Positions 1 through 5,897 of a stretch of DNA of 19,068 bases are shown here, in pieces. A model generated the notes under the pieces. The model ran no database searches and was not told the DNA's origin. It saw only the letters and a list, made by a program, of their open reading frames with translations. This DNA is from Clostridia bacterium. Its GTDB lineage: Bacteria; Bacillota_A; Clostridia; Oscillospirales; Acutalibacteraceae. Each line of letters starts with the position of its first letter. Position 1 is the first letter of the stretch. The position numbers were made by a program, and so were the translations under genes. The stretch spans positions 1 through 19,068 of the forward strand of contig JAFVTJ010000157.1 of NCBI GenBank assembly GCA_017503305.1. Direction: 5' to 3'.

Positions 1-47
1 AAACCTATCCCCTTACGGATATTCGGTTTTAAAGCTTACAAAATAAC

Positions 48-73
48 AAAAAGGCTCCGTACGGAGCCTTTTT
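48..73. terminator. Perfect palindromic terminator after the surface-protein gene
   Basis: A perfect 26-bp palindrome centred between 60 and 61 has half-site AAAAAGGCTCCGT. It lies directly beyond the stop codon of the minus-strand gene ending at 77. Read on the minus strand it forms a GC-rich hairpin running into a T-run. Because it is symmetric it could also stop plus-strand transcription arriving from the left. Confidence 0.85.
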
Positions 74-76
74 TAT

Positions 77-1159
77 TTATGCCACTTTGCCGTTTTTAAT
101 TTTGTAGGTTTTGCCGTCGATTTTTTTCTTGCCCGAATAATCGAAATCAACCTTTCCGTTTTTAACGTAAAAACGCTTGCCTTTATACTTCACAATGGCG
201 GTCTTCTTACACCATTCACCGTTTTTAACGTAGAACCAGTTGCCCTTGTATTTTATAAGTGTTTTAGCAGAAGTATCCCACTTTCCGTTTACAATACCAA
301 GCCATTCGCCGTTTTTCTTAGTAAGTGTGTTTACACTACTATCCCACTTGCCGTTTTTAATGTAGAAAGATTTATTTTTATATGTTACTACTTTGTCGGT
401 AACGGTTTTATCCCAAACGCCGTTGGTTACGTAAAACCATTTGCCGCTATGTTTTACAAGGGTGTTAGCCGTCTTTTTCCAAACTCCGTTTTCCACATAA
501 AACCACTTATTTTTATATTTTACAAGTGTTGTATGGTCTCGTTTGATTCCGTTTACATAGTAATTCCAATTTTCGCCATCGGTTTTTATTAAAGTTTCAA
601 AAGCTACATATTTCCAAGTCGCGTGAACTATTGAATCATTGAACCCATCTGCATTATTTATAAAAAGTTTGCTTTTATCCGTTTCATCCCCAACATAAAA
701 TACATTCTCTAAAAGTTCTATCCATTCTTGTGCACTATTCGTCAATAAAAATGCCGCATAATCTATTTCTTTTATGCTTTTAGGTATATTTATATTTTTT
801 AAATTGGTATTTGCAAATGTACCCTTACCTATAGAAATAACCGTACTCGCAATTTCGGCCGTGGCAAGCTGATTGCATTTAGCAAATGCTCCGTCGCCTA
901 TAGCGGTAACACCTTCTGATATTATAACCTTTTGTATATCGCTGTTATACCATGGTGAATCACTCTTGGCTCCTGTTCCAAAAATCTCTATATTGTAATC
1001 CTCCATAGCCCCCTCACCGCTAATGGTCAAGGTTGTACCGTCAAGAATCCAGGTGCAGTCGCCTGTAGTGCCGCTTTGCGTGTCGGCTGAGGCTCCTACC
1101 ACTCCAACAAGAACAAACACCATAACCAATGCCAAAACTGCTGATAATACCCTTTTCAT
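77..1159 (-). CDS. Secreted BspA-like leucine-rich-repeat protein with C-terminal KW-type repeats
   Basis: The 360-residue product starts with a signal peptide (about 1-25, cleavage near ASA/DT). Residues 36-136 resemble the BspA/LRR_5 family: the N-cap pattern LDGTTLTISGEGAM, then repeats such as VIISEGVTAIGDGAFAKC and INIPKSIKEIDYAAF. From about 189 to 360 there are eight diverged repeats of roughly 18-24 residues with the pattern TLxKYKxKWFYVxNGxW. Such repeats occur in surface proteins of gut Clostridia and are presumed to bind the cell wall or a ligand. No LPXTG sorting signal is visible. AAGAGG lies upstream of the ATG (minus strand, about 1170). The gene stands alone, with a terminator directly downstream. 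The role is probably surface adhesion or interaction; the ligand cannot be inferred. Confidence 0.85.
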   Translation of the reverse strand: MKRVLSAVLALVMVFVLVGVVGASADTQSGTTGDCTWILDGTTLTISGEGAMEDYNIEIFGTGAKSDSPWYNSDIQKVIISEGVTAIGDGAFAKCNQLATAEIASTVISIGKGTFANTNLKNINIPKSIKEIDYAAFLLTNSAQEWIELLENVFYVGDETDKSKLFINNADGFNDSIVHATWKYVAFETLIKTDGENWNYYVNGIKRDHTTLVKYKNKWFYVENGVWKKTANTLVKHSGKWFYVTNGVWDKTVTDKVVTYKNKSFYIKNGKWDSSVNTLTKKNGEWLGIVNGKWDTSAKTLIKYKGNWFYVKNGEWCKKTAIVKYKGKRFYVKNGKVDFDYSGKKKIDGKTYKIKNGKVA

Positions 1160-1282
1160 AATTTTACCTCTTTTCTATAGATTTTTTGTAGGTAGCCTCC
1201 CCCAAGCGGAAGCCCTTCATCATAATAATGCACAACACAGCCATTTTATTGCAAAAAATTTAAAATTTTTTTATTTTTTGTA

Positions 1283-1365
1283 AGAGGGTGGTTTTGCTCT
1301 TATTTTAAACCCTCTCCGTCTTCGCATTGCTCAGACACCTCTCCTTAAGGGAGAGGCTTTTTCTT
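1283..1365. repeat. CCTCTCC-type palindromic intergenic element
   Basis: AGAGGGT (1283-1289) can pair with ACCCTCT (1309-1315). CCTCTCC occurs at 1311-1317 and again at 1338-1344, and the latter pairs perfectly with GGAGAGG (1350-1356) across a TTAAG loop followed by CTTTTTCTTTCTT. From memory, similar CCTCTCC...GGAGAGG elements recur between genes of gut Clostridia, so this may be a dispersed repeat that also acts as a plus-strand terminator. Otherwise 1160-1417 holds only the leader of the surface-protein gene and the XRE-gene terminator. Confidence 0.45.
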
Positions 1366-1374
1366 TCTTAAATA

Positions 1375-1399
1375 AAAAAGCGTTGTCGGCACAGCCGAC
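1375..1399 (-). terminator. Terminator of the XRE regulator gene
   Basis: On the minus strand GTCGGC (1399-1394) pairs with GCCGAC (1390-1385) across a three-base loop. AACGC and six Ts follow (to about 1375). It starts about 18 bases beyond the stop codon of the minus-strand regulator gene. Confidence 0.65.
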
Positions 1400-1417
1400 G
1401 GATATAAAAAATTACAC

Positions 1418-1639
1418 CTACTTTGATATAGGGTACCTTTCACGGCAATCGGTTTCACCCAACAAATAATCCACACTTGTGTTATAAAATTTTGCAAGCT
1501 TTATTAACACCAGGGTAGGAATATCATTTTCGCCCGTTTCATATTTTGAATATCCCGTTTGCGACATACCAAGCATTTTTGCAACCTCAGTTTGATTTAT
1601 ATCGGCATCTTCTCTTAAATCACGAATTCGTTTATACAT
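1418..1639 (-). CDS. Small XRE/Cro-cI family DNA-binding regulator
   Basis: This 73-residue protein is almost entirely a helix-turn-helix domain of the XRE (HTH_3) family. Residues 3-60 cover the five-helix fold, with QTEVAKMLGMSQTGYSKYE (16-34) as the helix-turn-helix and FYNTSVDYLLGET as the typical closing helix. It has no sensor or dimerisation extension, so it probably acts as a small homodimeric repressor. AGGAGG (plus coordinates about 1647-1652) precedes the ATG at ideal spacing. It is divergent from the small Cys-rich gene at 1742, and the shared intergenic region carries two inverted repeats, so it probably represses its partner and perhaps itself. The family call is secure; the target is inferred from the layout. 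Confidence 0.9.
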   Translation of the reverse strand: MYKRIRDLREDADINQTEVAKMLGMSQTGYSKYETGENDIPTLVLIKLAKFYNTSVDYLLGETDCRERYPISK

Positions 1640-1676
1640 ATATACCCTCCTATAAAGTATTAAACAAATTGTAATT

Positions 1677-1693
1677 TAATCTGATTTAGATTA
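1677..1693. promoter_or_regulatory. Operator-like inverted repeat 1
   Basis: TAATCT-GATTT-AGATTA is a perfect 6-bp inverted repeat with a 5-bp spacer. It shares TTTAATCTGA with the second site; the two copies start exactly 25 bp apart (1675 and 1700). It lies where the upstream part of the XRE gene's own promoter would be, which fits autoregulation. Confidence 0.5.
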
Positions 1694-1722
1694 TTGAATT
1701 TTAATCTGAAACAGGTTAAAAT
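1694..1722 (+). promoter_or_regulatory. Promoter of the Cys-rich gene with embedded operator-like site 2
   Basis: TTGAAT (1694-1699) and TAAAAT (1717-1722) are 17 bp apart, a good sigma-A promoter. The inverted repeat TTTTAATCTG-AAA-CAGGTTAAAA (1699-1721, one mismatch) occupies almost exactly the spacer, so a bound regulator would exclude RNA polymerase. The predicted transcription start near 1729 leaves a leader of only about 13 bases. Confidence 0.65.
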
Positions 1723-1741
1723 GTTGGGTAGGAGTGATTTT

Positions 1742-1984
1742 ATGAAAAACAATTCAAATGCTGTAACCTGTATATATTGTGATTTTTTCGAACAATTTGA
1801 AATCAAAAGCAATATTGATTTTTTTGAACAGTTAAAAGGCAAATGCCAAAAACACAATAAAATTTGTAGTACAGAGGATAAAATTTGTGATTACTTCAAG
1901 ATTAAAAGCGGTTTATATACCAAAAAGGAATATCCCAACAAAGAAAATCGAAAACCAATACCTTTTACTTTTTACTTCCGGTAA
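1742..1984 (+). CDS. Small Cys-rich protein (putative metal-binding), divergent from XRE regulator
   Basis: The product has 80 residues and is of unknown function. I chose the ATG at 1742, preceded by TAGGAG, rather than the in-frame TTG at 1694, because that TTG is the first base triplet of the -35 hexamer of the gene's promoter. Cysteines at 10, 13, 35, 42 and 49 and a histidine at 38 give CIYC, then KCQKH, then KICDYF. This spacing resembles small zinc- or Fe-S-binding proteins of Clostridia that carry CxxC, GxC and CxxF/Y elements. There is no signal peptide or membrane segment, so it is probably cytoplasmic. The C-terminal ~25 residues are basic and aromatic. With the divergent XRE gene it forms a two-gene switch; it could be an effector, a co-regulator, or a remnant of a larger mobile module. 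Confidence 0.65.
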   Translation: MKNNSNAVTCIYCDFFEQFEIKSNIDFFEQLKGKCQKHNKICSTEDKICDYFKIKSGLYTKKEYPNKENRKPIPFTFYFR

Positions 1985-2011
1985 AATGAAAAATATGTCT
2001 TTATAGATTGT

Positions 2012-2082
2012 TCGTAGGGGCGATTAGTAATCGCCCGTTAGATTCCGCAAAATTAACGGGCGAACAATGTTCGCCCATACGA
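2012..2082. repeat. ~70-bp palindromic MITE-like element
   Basis: The ends are inverted repeats with one mismatch: TCGTAGGGGCGA (2012-2023) against TCGCCCATACGA (2071-2082). Inside are three perfect stems: GGGCGATTA/TAATCGCCC (2018-2036), CGCCCGTTA/TAACGGGCG (2032-2040 with 2054-2062), and GGGCGAAC/GTTCGCCC (2058-2076). It encodes no protein. It lies just downstream of both spoIIE (minus) and the Cys-rich gene (plus), so its hairpins could also terminate or protect either transcript. From memory, GGGCGAACAATGTTCGCCC-type elements are frequent in gut Clostridia. Confidence 0.6.
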
Positions 2083-2113
2083 TATATTTTTACAGATTTA
2101 TATACAATTCCGC

Positions 2114-2141
2114 ATTACGAATTACGAATTACGCATTATTC
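2114..2141. repeat. Heptamer direct repeat overlapping the spoIIE stop codon
   Basis: ATTACGA occurs at 2114-2120 and 2121-2127, followed by ATTACGC (2128-2134) and a degenerate ATTATTC. The spoIIE stop codon (plus coordinates 2129-2131) lies inside the third unit, so the last three residues of SpoIIE are encoded by repeat-like DNA. Confidence 0.6.
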
Positions 2142-4435
2142 AAAATGGCGCACATTACGGTTATATCGTCCTGCCGTTTTTGGTTTTGGCGGCGCTTGGC
2201 GCAAAGGCACAAATGCTCGGCCAAATCCTGCGCAGAGCCATCCTGCCAGGCTTCAATCTCCATTCTTATCCAGTCGGTGCCGTCGCTTGTGGCGCCGTCC
2301 GACAAGAGCACCACCATATCCCCCACTCTGCAACGAATCAGCGCCCTATCAAACCCAACGTTTCGCAAAATGCCAACCGGCAGCGAGCTGCTTTCGGCCT
2401 TGCCGGTTTTTCCGCTTCTTAGCACAATGGTGGGCGCCGCTCCCGCTTTGTAAAGCTCGGTAGCGCCTGTATACAAATCAATGCTTGCAATATCCACCGT
2501 CGCTAAGGATTCATCGGTAGATTTGAAAAGCATTGAAGAATTTAAAATTTTCAAGGCGCAGTCGTACCCAAAGCCCGCCTTTAAAAGCTTTGTCATAAGA
2601 CCGGACGCCATTGCCCCGTCAACCGCCGCTCTGCCGCCTGTACCCATTCCGTCGCTTAAAATCATAACAAAATGCCCTTTCGAATCGGTAAAGGCTTTGT
2701 AAGCATCGCCACACATGGTGTTTTCCCTTGCGCTTGACTGCGCCGTGCCAAAATCTACCGCAATTTTAGCTTTTTCGTTAAGGGTTATATAAAAATCGCC
2801 GCCAACCTGACTAACGGTTGGTATTTCAAAATCTCTTTCACACGCCAAGGAGCAAAGCTGCATCACCCGTGCCTTGTTTATAACAAGCTCGGGTGTTTTT
2901 TTGAGTTTCAATTCAACCGTTAATCTGCCGTATTTATCAATTCTGCCACTGCATTCTTCGGTGTGAAGGTCAATGTTCTTTAAAACTGCGGCGGCGTTTT
3001 GGGCGGCGGCATTGTCAAATCTTTCTTCCGCTTCGAAATCGTTTGCCAATTCCATAAGCATGGTAGAAATTCCGTCAAACTGGTCCGAAACCACCGTTCG
3101 CACCTCGTCAATGCGGTTTTCGGCCGCCGTTTTTGCGGCATATTCGCCATAGCGCTTGCAAACCGCTTGACTCACAGCGCCAATTTTAAGGCAACGACCC
3201 TCAAATTCGCAAGGGGAAGCAAGGGCGGGGTTGCTTTCCCCCGTTTTTACCGCCTTTGTCATTTGCAGTATTGCCTCCACCGTTTCCTGCCGCTTTTTCT
3301 CCCAACAATGAATTCTAAGCTTGCAGCCCGTGCAGGCATCCTGCTCGATTAAGCCAATTATACCGCTAAAATTTGGCGCGTTTATTTTAGAAAGCTCGCG
3401 TGAGACCTGCTCAACCGTTTCGCTTACGTCCCGCAGCGCATTAGACGCCAACAAAAGCCGCATATTAATCGCATTTTTAAAACCGGTTGGCGACGCCGCT
3501 TTTGTTTGAGCCGAAAACAGCTTGCCAAGGGTTATGCCTACACTTCGCGGCAGTATTAAAAAGACAATTGCCCCTAAAACCGTTTCGGTTATAAAAATTG
3601 GTATAGCGGCCATATCCTTGGTGGAAACCGCACCTATAAAGCTTAAAATAACGAGAACAAAAACCTGGGCATATTTTCCAAGCGAGGCAAAAACCGCACA
3701 AAACAAACCCGCCACGGCAAAGGCAATGCTAATGTTCCCCGCCGTGCCGCTAAGACTCAAGGTAAACGCAACCGAAATTCCGCTTACCGCCCCTGCTATT
3801 ATTCCGCCATATTTTGAAGCGGTTAAAATAAGTATTACACTTAAAATTCGCCCAAGCGAAACCGAAAAAACGGTTGCGCGCATTACACCCAAAAGCAAAA
3901 TGTTTATTATTATAAGTAAATTCGAAAGCTCATCGGGCGAGAGTCCCGCACCGCACTTTGCCCCCGCTTTAAAGCCCTTGCTTGTAAAATAGGTACCAAC
4001 CGCCGCCAAAACCGCCTCGCTTAAAACCCAAACCATACTGCCGCCCATAATTTTCAAGGTTGCCGACAATGTGAAAAGAGTTGTAATAAAAGCTATAAAC
4101 ATAAGAAAAATTTCACTTTTAACAAGCTTTTTATAACCGCTTAGCAAAAGCTTTATTGCCATTACCGCAAAAACAATAGCCAAATGCCCAAAGGCAACCC
4201 TTTCACCCACGGGAATAAAATACCCCACAAGCACGCCCAAGGCACAAGCCGGCGTAAAGCTTAAGGGGCACCCCGCCACAAATGAAATGCCAAAAGGCAA
4301 CAGCTTGTCCCACACGACCCCTTTGCTTGCCGCAAAGGCAAACACAAAAATTAAAAAATGCAGCCCCAGCCCCATTACAAAATCTTTTGTTTTAAGCCTT
4401 TCGCCCCTTTGCGATATTTTAACAATTTCTTTCAT
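2129..4435 (-). CDS. spoIIE: Stage II sporulation protein E (membrane PP2C phosphatase)
   Basis: The 768-residue protein has the SpoIIE architecture. Residues about 20-300 are a multi-pass membrane domain. A regulatory segment follows with the Cys motif CTGCKLRIHCW (368-378) and CEFEGRC (409-415). A C-terminal PP2C-type phosphatase domain spans about 555-766, with metal-binding Asp residues in LSDGMGTG (D595), LLSDGATSDG (D713) and DDITV (D756/757). In Bacillus, SpoIIE sits at the polar septum and dephosphorylates SpoIIAA-P, releasing sigma-F in the forespore, so this gene marks a genuine endospore former. The start ATG has GAGGGTG upstream and the promoter is 26 bases before it. Length is close to the family norm of about 800. 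The sleB-like gene is divergent from it. Confidence 0.96.
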   Translation of the reverse strand: MKEIVKISQRGERLKTKDFVMGLGLHFLIFVFAFAASKGVVWDKLLPFGISFVAGCPLSFTPACALGVLVGYFIPVGERVAFGHLAIVFAVMAIKLLLSGYKKLVKSEIFLMFIAFITTLFTLSATLKIMGGSMVWVLSEAVLAAVGTYFTSKGFKAGAKCGAGLSPDELSNLLIIINILLLGVMRATVFSVSLGRILSVILILTASKYGGIIAGAVSGISVAFTLSLSGTAGNISIAFAVAGLFCAVFASLGKYAQVFVLVILSFIGAVSTKDMAAIPIFITETVLGAIVFLILPRSVGITLGKLFSAQTKAASPTGFKNAINMRLLLASNALRDVSETVEQVSRELSKINAPNFSGIIGLIEQDACTGCKLRIHCWEKKRQETVEAILQMTKAVKTGESNPALASPCEFEGRCLKIGAVSQAVCKRYGEYAAKTAAENRIDEVRTVVSDQFDGISTMLMELANDFEAEERFDNAAAQNAAAVLKNIDLHTEECSGRIDKYGRLTVELKLKKTPELVINKARVMQLCSLACERDFEIPTVSQVGGDFYITLNEKAKIAVDFGTAQSSARENTMCGDAYKAFTDSKGHFVMILSDGMGTGGRAAVDGAMASGLMTKLLKAGFGYDCALKILNSSMLFKSTDESLATVDIASIDLYTGATELYKAGAAPTIVLRSGKTGKAESSSLPVGILRNVGFDRALIRCRVGDMVVLLSDGATSDGTDWIRMEIEAWQDGSAQDLAEHLCLCAKRRQNQKRQDDITVMCAILNNA

Positions 4436-4466
4436 TTTTTCACCCTCAAAACCTTTTTACAAACAA

Positions 4467-4499
4467 AGTATAGCACCCGCTTTCAAAATTTTTTGTCAA
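4467..4499 (-). promoter_or_regulatory. spoIIE promoter with 21-bp spacer and 0A-box-like -35 region
   Basis: On the minus strand TTGACA (4499-4494) and TATACT (4472-4467) are perfect or near-perfect sigma-A hexamers but 21 bp apart. A TG dinucleotide sits just before the -10 (extended -10). The -35 lies in TTTGACA, which differs at one position from the reverse 0A-box core TTCGACA. The Bacillus spoIIE promoter is known for a 21-bp spacer and Spo0A binding at the -35. Spo0A control here is therefore inferred from both features. Confidence 0.7.
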
Positions 4500-4595
4500 A
4501 CCGCGGTGTAAAACCTTAGAACATTTTGCGGTTTTAAGCAAGTTTGTAATAAAAAACATTTGAAAGGCAAAAATAAATGCAAAGGTGGTATATTT

Positions 4596-5249
4596 ATGAA
4601 AAAAATTATTAGGCTTTTTTTGTGCACGAGTCTGGCTTTTTGCCTTTTTTCAAGCAGTGTGCTTGCCCTTTCAAAAATGGGCTCTCGCGGTGAGGAGGTT
4701 AAAAAAATCCAAACCGCTTTGCGTGATTTAGGTTACTTCAACAGCCAAATTGACGGCATATACGGTACTCTGACCAAAAAAGCGGTCGAACGCTTTCAAA
4801 AGGATTACGGTCTTACGGTGGACGGCATTGCAGGTAAAAACACTTTGAAGGCTCTTAAAATCAAGGACGGCGACCAAGACTATTATTCGGGTATTTCCTC
4901 AAACGATTTTGAATTGTTGGCAAGAATAATCTCGGCCGAATCCCGTGGGGAGCCATACTTAGGCCAGGTGGCCGTGGGGGCGGTTGTGTTAAACCGCATT
5001 GAGCACCCCTCCTTTCCTGATACACTTTCGGGTGTGGTTTATCAAAAGGGCGCTTTTTCCTGTTTGGATGACGGCCAATTTTACGAGCCTATTGCCGACA
5101 GCTGCTACTCCGCCGCACGCGATGCACTAAACGGGCTTGATCCGTCGAGCGGGGCGATTTACTACTACAACCCCAAAACCTCAACCAACAAATGGATTTT
5201 TAGCCGAAAAATTATAACAACAATTGGCAAACACAGGTTTTGTGAATAA
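4596..5249 (+). CDS. sleB: SleB-type spore cortex-lytic / cell-wall hydrolase
   Basis: The product has 217 residues. I chose the ATG at 4596, preceded by AAAGGTGG, over the in-frame TTG at 4560, because it places a clean signal peptide (about 1-25) at the N-terminus. Residues 27-88 form a PG_binding_1 domain (SRGEEVKKIQTALRDLGYF, then DGIYGTLTKKAVERFQ). Residues 105-217 form the SleB/Hydrolase_2 domain, with the likely catalytic Glu115 in IISAESRGEPYLGQVAVGAV and the closing motif YYYNP...IGKHRF. SleB enzymes are lytic transglycosylases that degrade cortex peptidoglycan during germination. No ypeB partner follows; greA does. It is divergent from spoIIE, so it could also be a CwlJ/SleB-like hydrolase with a different sporulation role. 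Confidence 0.88.
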   Translation: MKKIIRLFLCTSLAFCLFSSSVLALSKMGSRGEEVKKIQTALRDLGYFNSQIDGIYGTLTKKAVERFQKDYGLTVDGIAGKNTLKALKIKDGDQDYYSGISSNDFELLARIISAESRGEPYLGQVAVGAVVLNRIEHPSFPDTLSGVVYQKGAFSCLDDGQFYEPIADSCYSAARDALNGLDPSSGAIYYYNPKTSTNKWIFSRKIITTIGKHRFCE

Positions 5250-5311
5250 CGAATAAATATAACCGCATATGTTTAATTTATATAGGTGAGCTTGCAAAAA
5301 AATAATAATTC

Positions 5312-5340
5312 TTGACTTTAGTGTGGAATAATTATATAAT
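5312..5340 (+). promoter_or_regulatory. Strong sigma-A promoter of greA-lysS
   Basis: TTGACT (5312-5317) and the consensus TATAAT (5335-5340) are exactly 17 bp apart in an AT-rich context. The predicted start near 5347 gives a leader of about 50 bases to the greA ATG. Confidence 0.85.
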
Positions 5341-5395
5341 ATAATTCATTGTGGGCAATTCACTATTAAAATATAAACAAAGGTGGTTTATTTAA

Positions 5396-5872
5396 ATGGC
5401 CAAAACTATCAAGGTTACCGAAGACGGTTTACTCAAACTCAAGGAAGAGTTAGAAAATCTTAAAACTGTCGGCAGAACCGATATTGCCGAAAAAATCAAG
5501 GTTGCACGTGGCTATGGTGACCTTTCGGAAAATAGCGAATACGACGAAGCCAAAAACGAGCAAGCTAAAATTGAAGCTCGCATTGCCGAAATTGAAGCAA
5601 TGCTCAAAAACGTAGAAATTATCGAAGACGTTAAAGGCAAGGCAAATACCGTTGTTATTGGCGTTAAGGTAAAAGCACTCGATATTGAATTTGACGAGGA
5701 ATGCGAATACCGCGTTGTAGGCTCTACTGAAGCTAACCCCATGGAAGGTAAAATTTCAGACGAATCTCCCTTAGGCAAAGCCCTTTTGGGCAAAAAAGTT
5801 GGCGACGAGGTTGTTGTCGATGCCCCCGCAGGTGAGCTTAAGTACAAAATTTTGAAGATTACTAAAAATTAG
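5396..5872 (+). CDS. greA: Transcription elongation factor GreA
   Basis: The product has 158 residues, the usual GreA length. The N-terminal coiled coil spans about 8-75, with the conserved tip [18 protein letters not shown] carrying the acidic residues D42 and E45. In the family these enter the RNA polymerase secondary channel and stimulate cleavage of backtracked transcripts. The C-terminal FKBP-like domain (about 82-158) ends with [20 protein letters not shown] and LKYKILKI. The ATG is preceded by AGGTGG (5381-5386). It is the first gene of an operon with lysS, 25 bases upstream of it, an order seen in many Firmicutes. Codon use looks like that of a well-expressed housekeeping gene. Confidence 0.97.
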   Translation: MAKTIKVTEDGLLKLKEELENLKTVGRTDIAEKIKVARGYGDLSENSEYDEAKNEQAKIEARIAEIEAMLKNVEIIEDVKGKANTVVIGVKVKALDIEFDEECEYRVVGSTEANPMEGKISDESPLGKALLGKKVGDEVVVDAPAGELKYKILKITKN

Positions 5873-5897
5873 CGCTTTAAAACAGGGATGTGACATT

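Noticed and set aside
1..47. Possible end of a gene to the left of the first terminator
   Set aside because: Too short to support a coding call in any frame.
1694..1741. TTG start extending the Cys-rich protein by 16 residues
   Set aside because: The TTG belongs to the -35 hexamer of a good promoter, and ATG 1742 has its own TAGGAG.
2008..2463. Plus-strand frames covering the palindromic element and the spoIIE 3' end
   Set aside because: They run through repeat DNA and then antisense to the phosphatase domain; composition is not protein-like.
3522..3992. 156-codon plus-strand frame inside spoIIE
   Set aside because: It is antisense to the membrane domain of a clear spoIIE and has no translation signals or recognisable domain.
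4560..4595. TTG start extending the SleB-like protein by 12 residues
   Set aside because: It would put a charged segment before the signal peptide and span the ribosome-binding site AAAGGTGG of ATG 4596.
5873..5897. T-box or other lysine-responsive leader before lysS
   Set aside because: Only 25 bases separate greA and lysS, with no room for a riboswitch.
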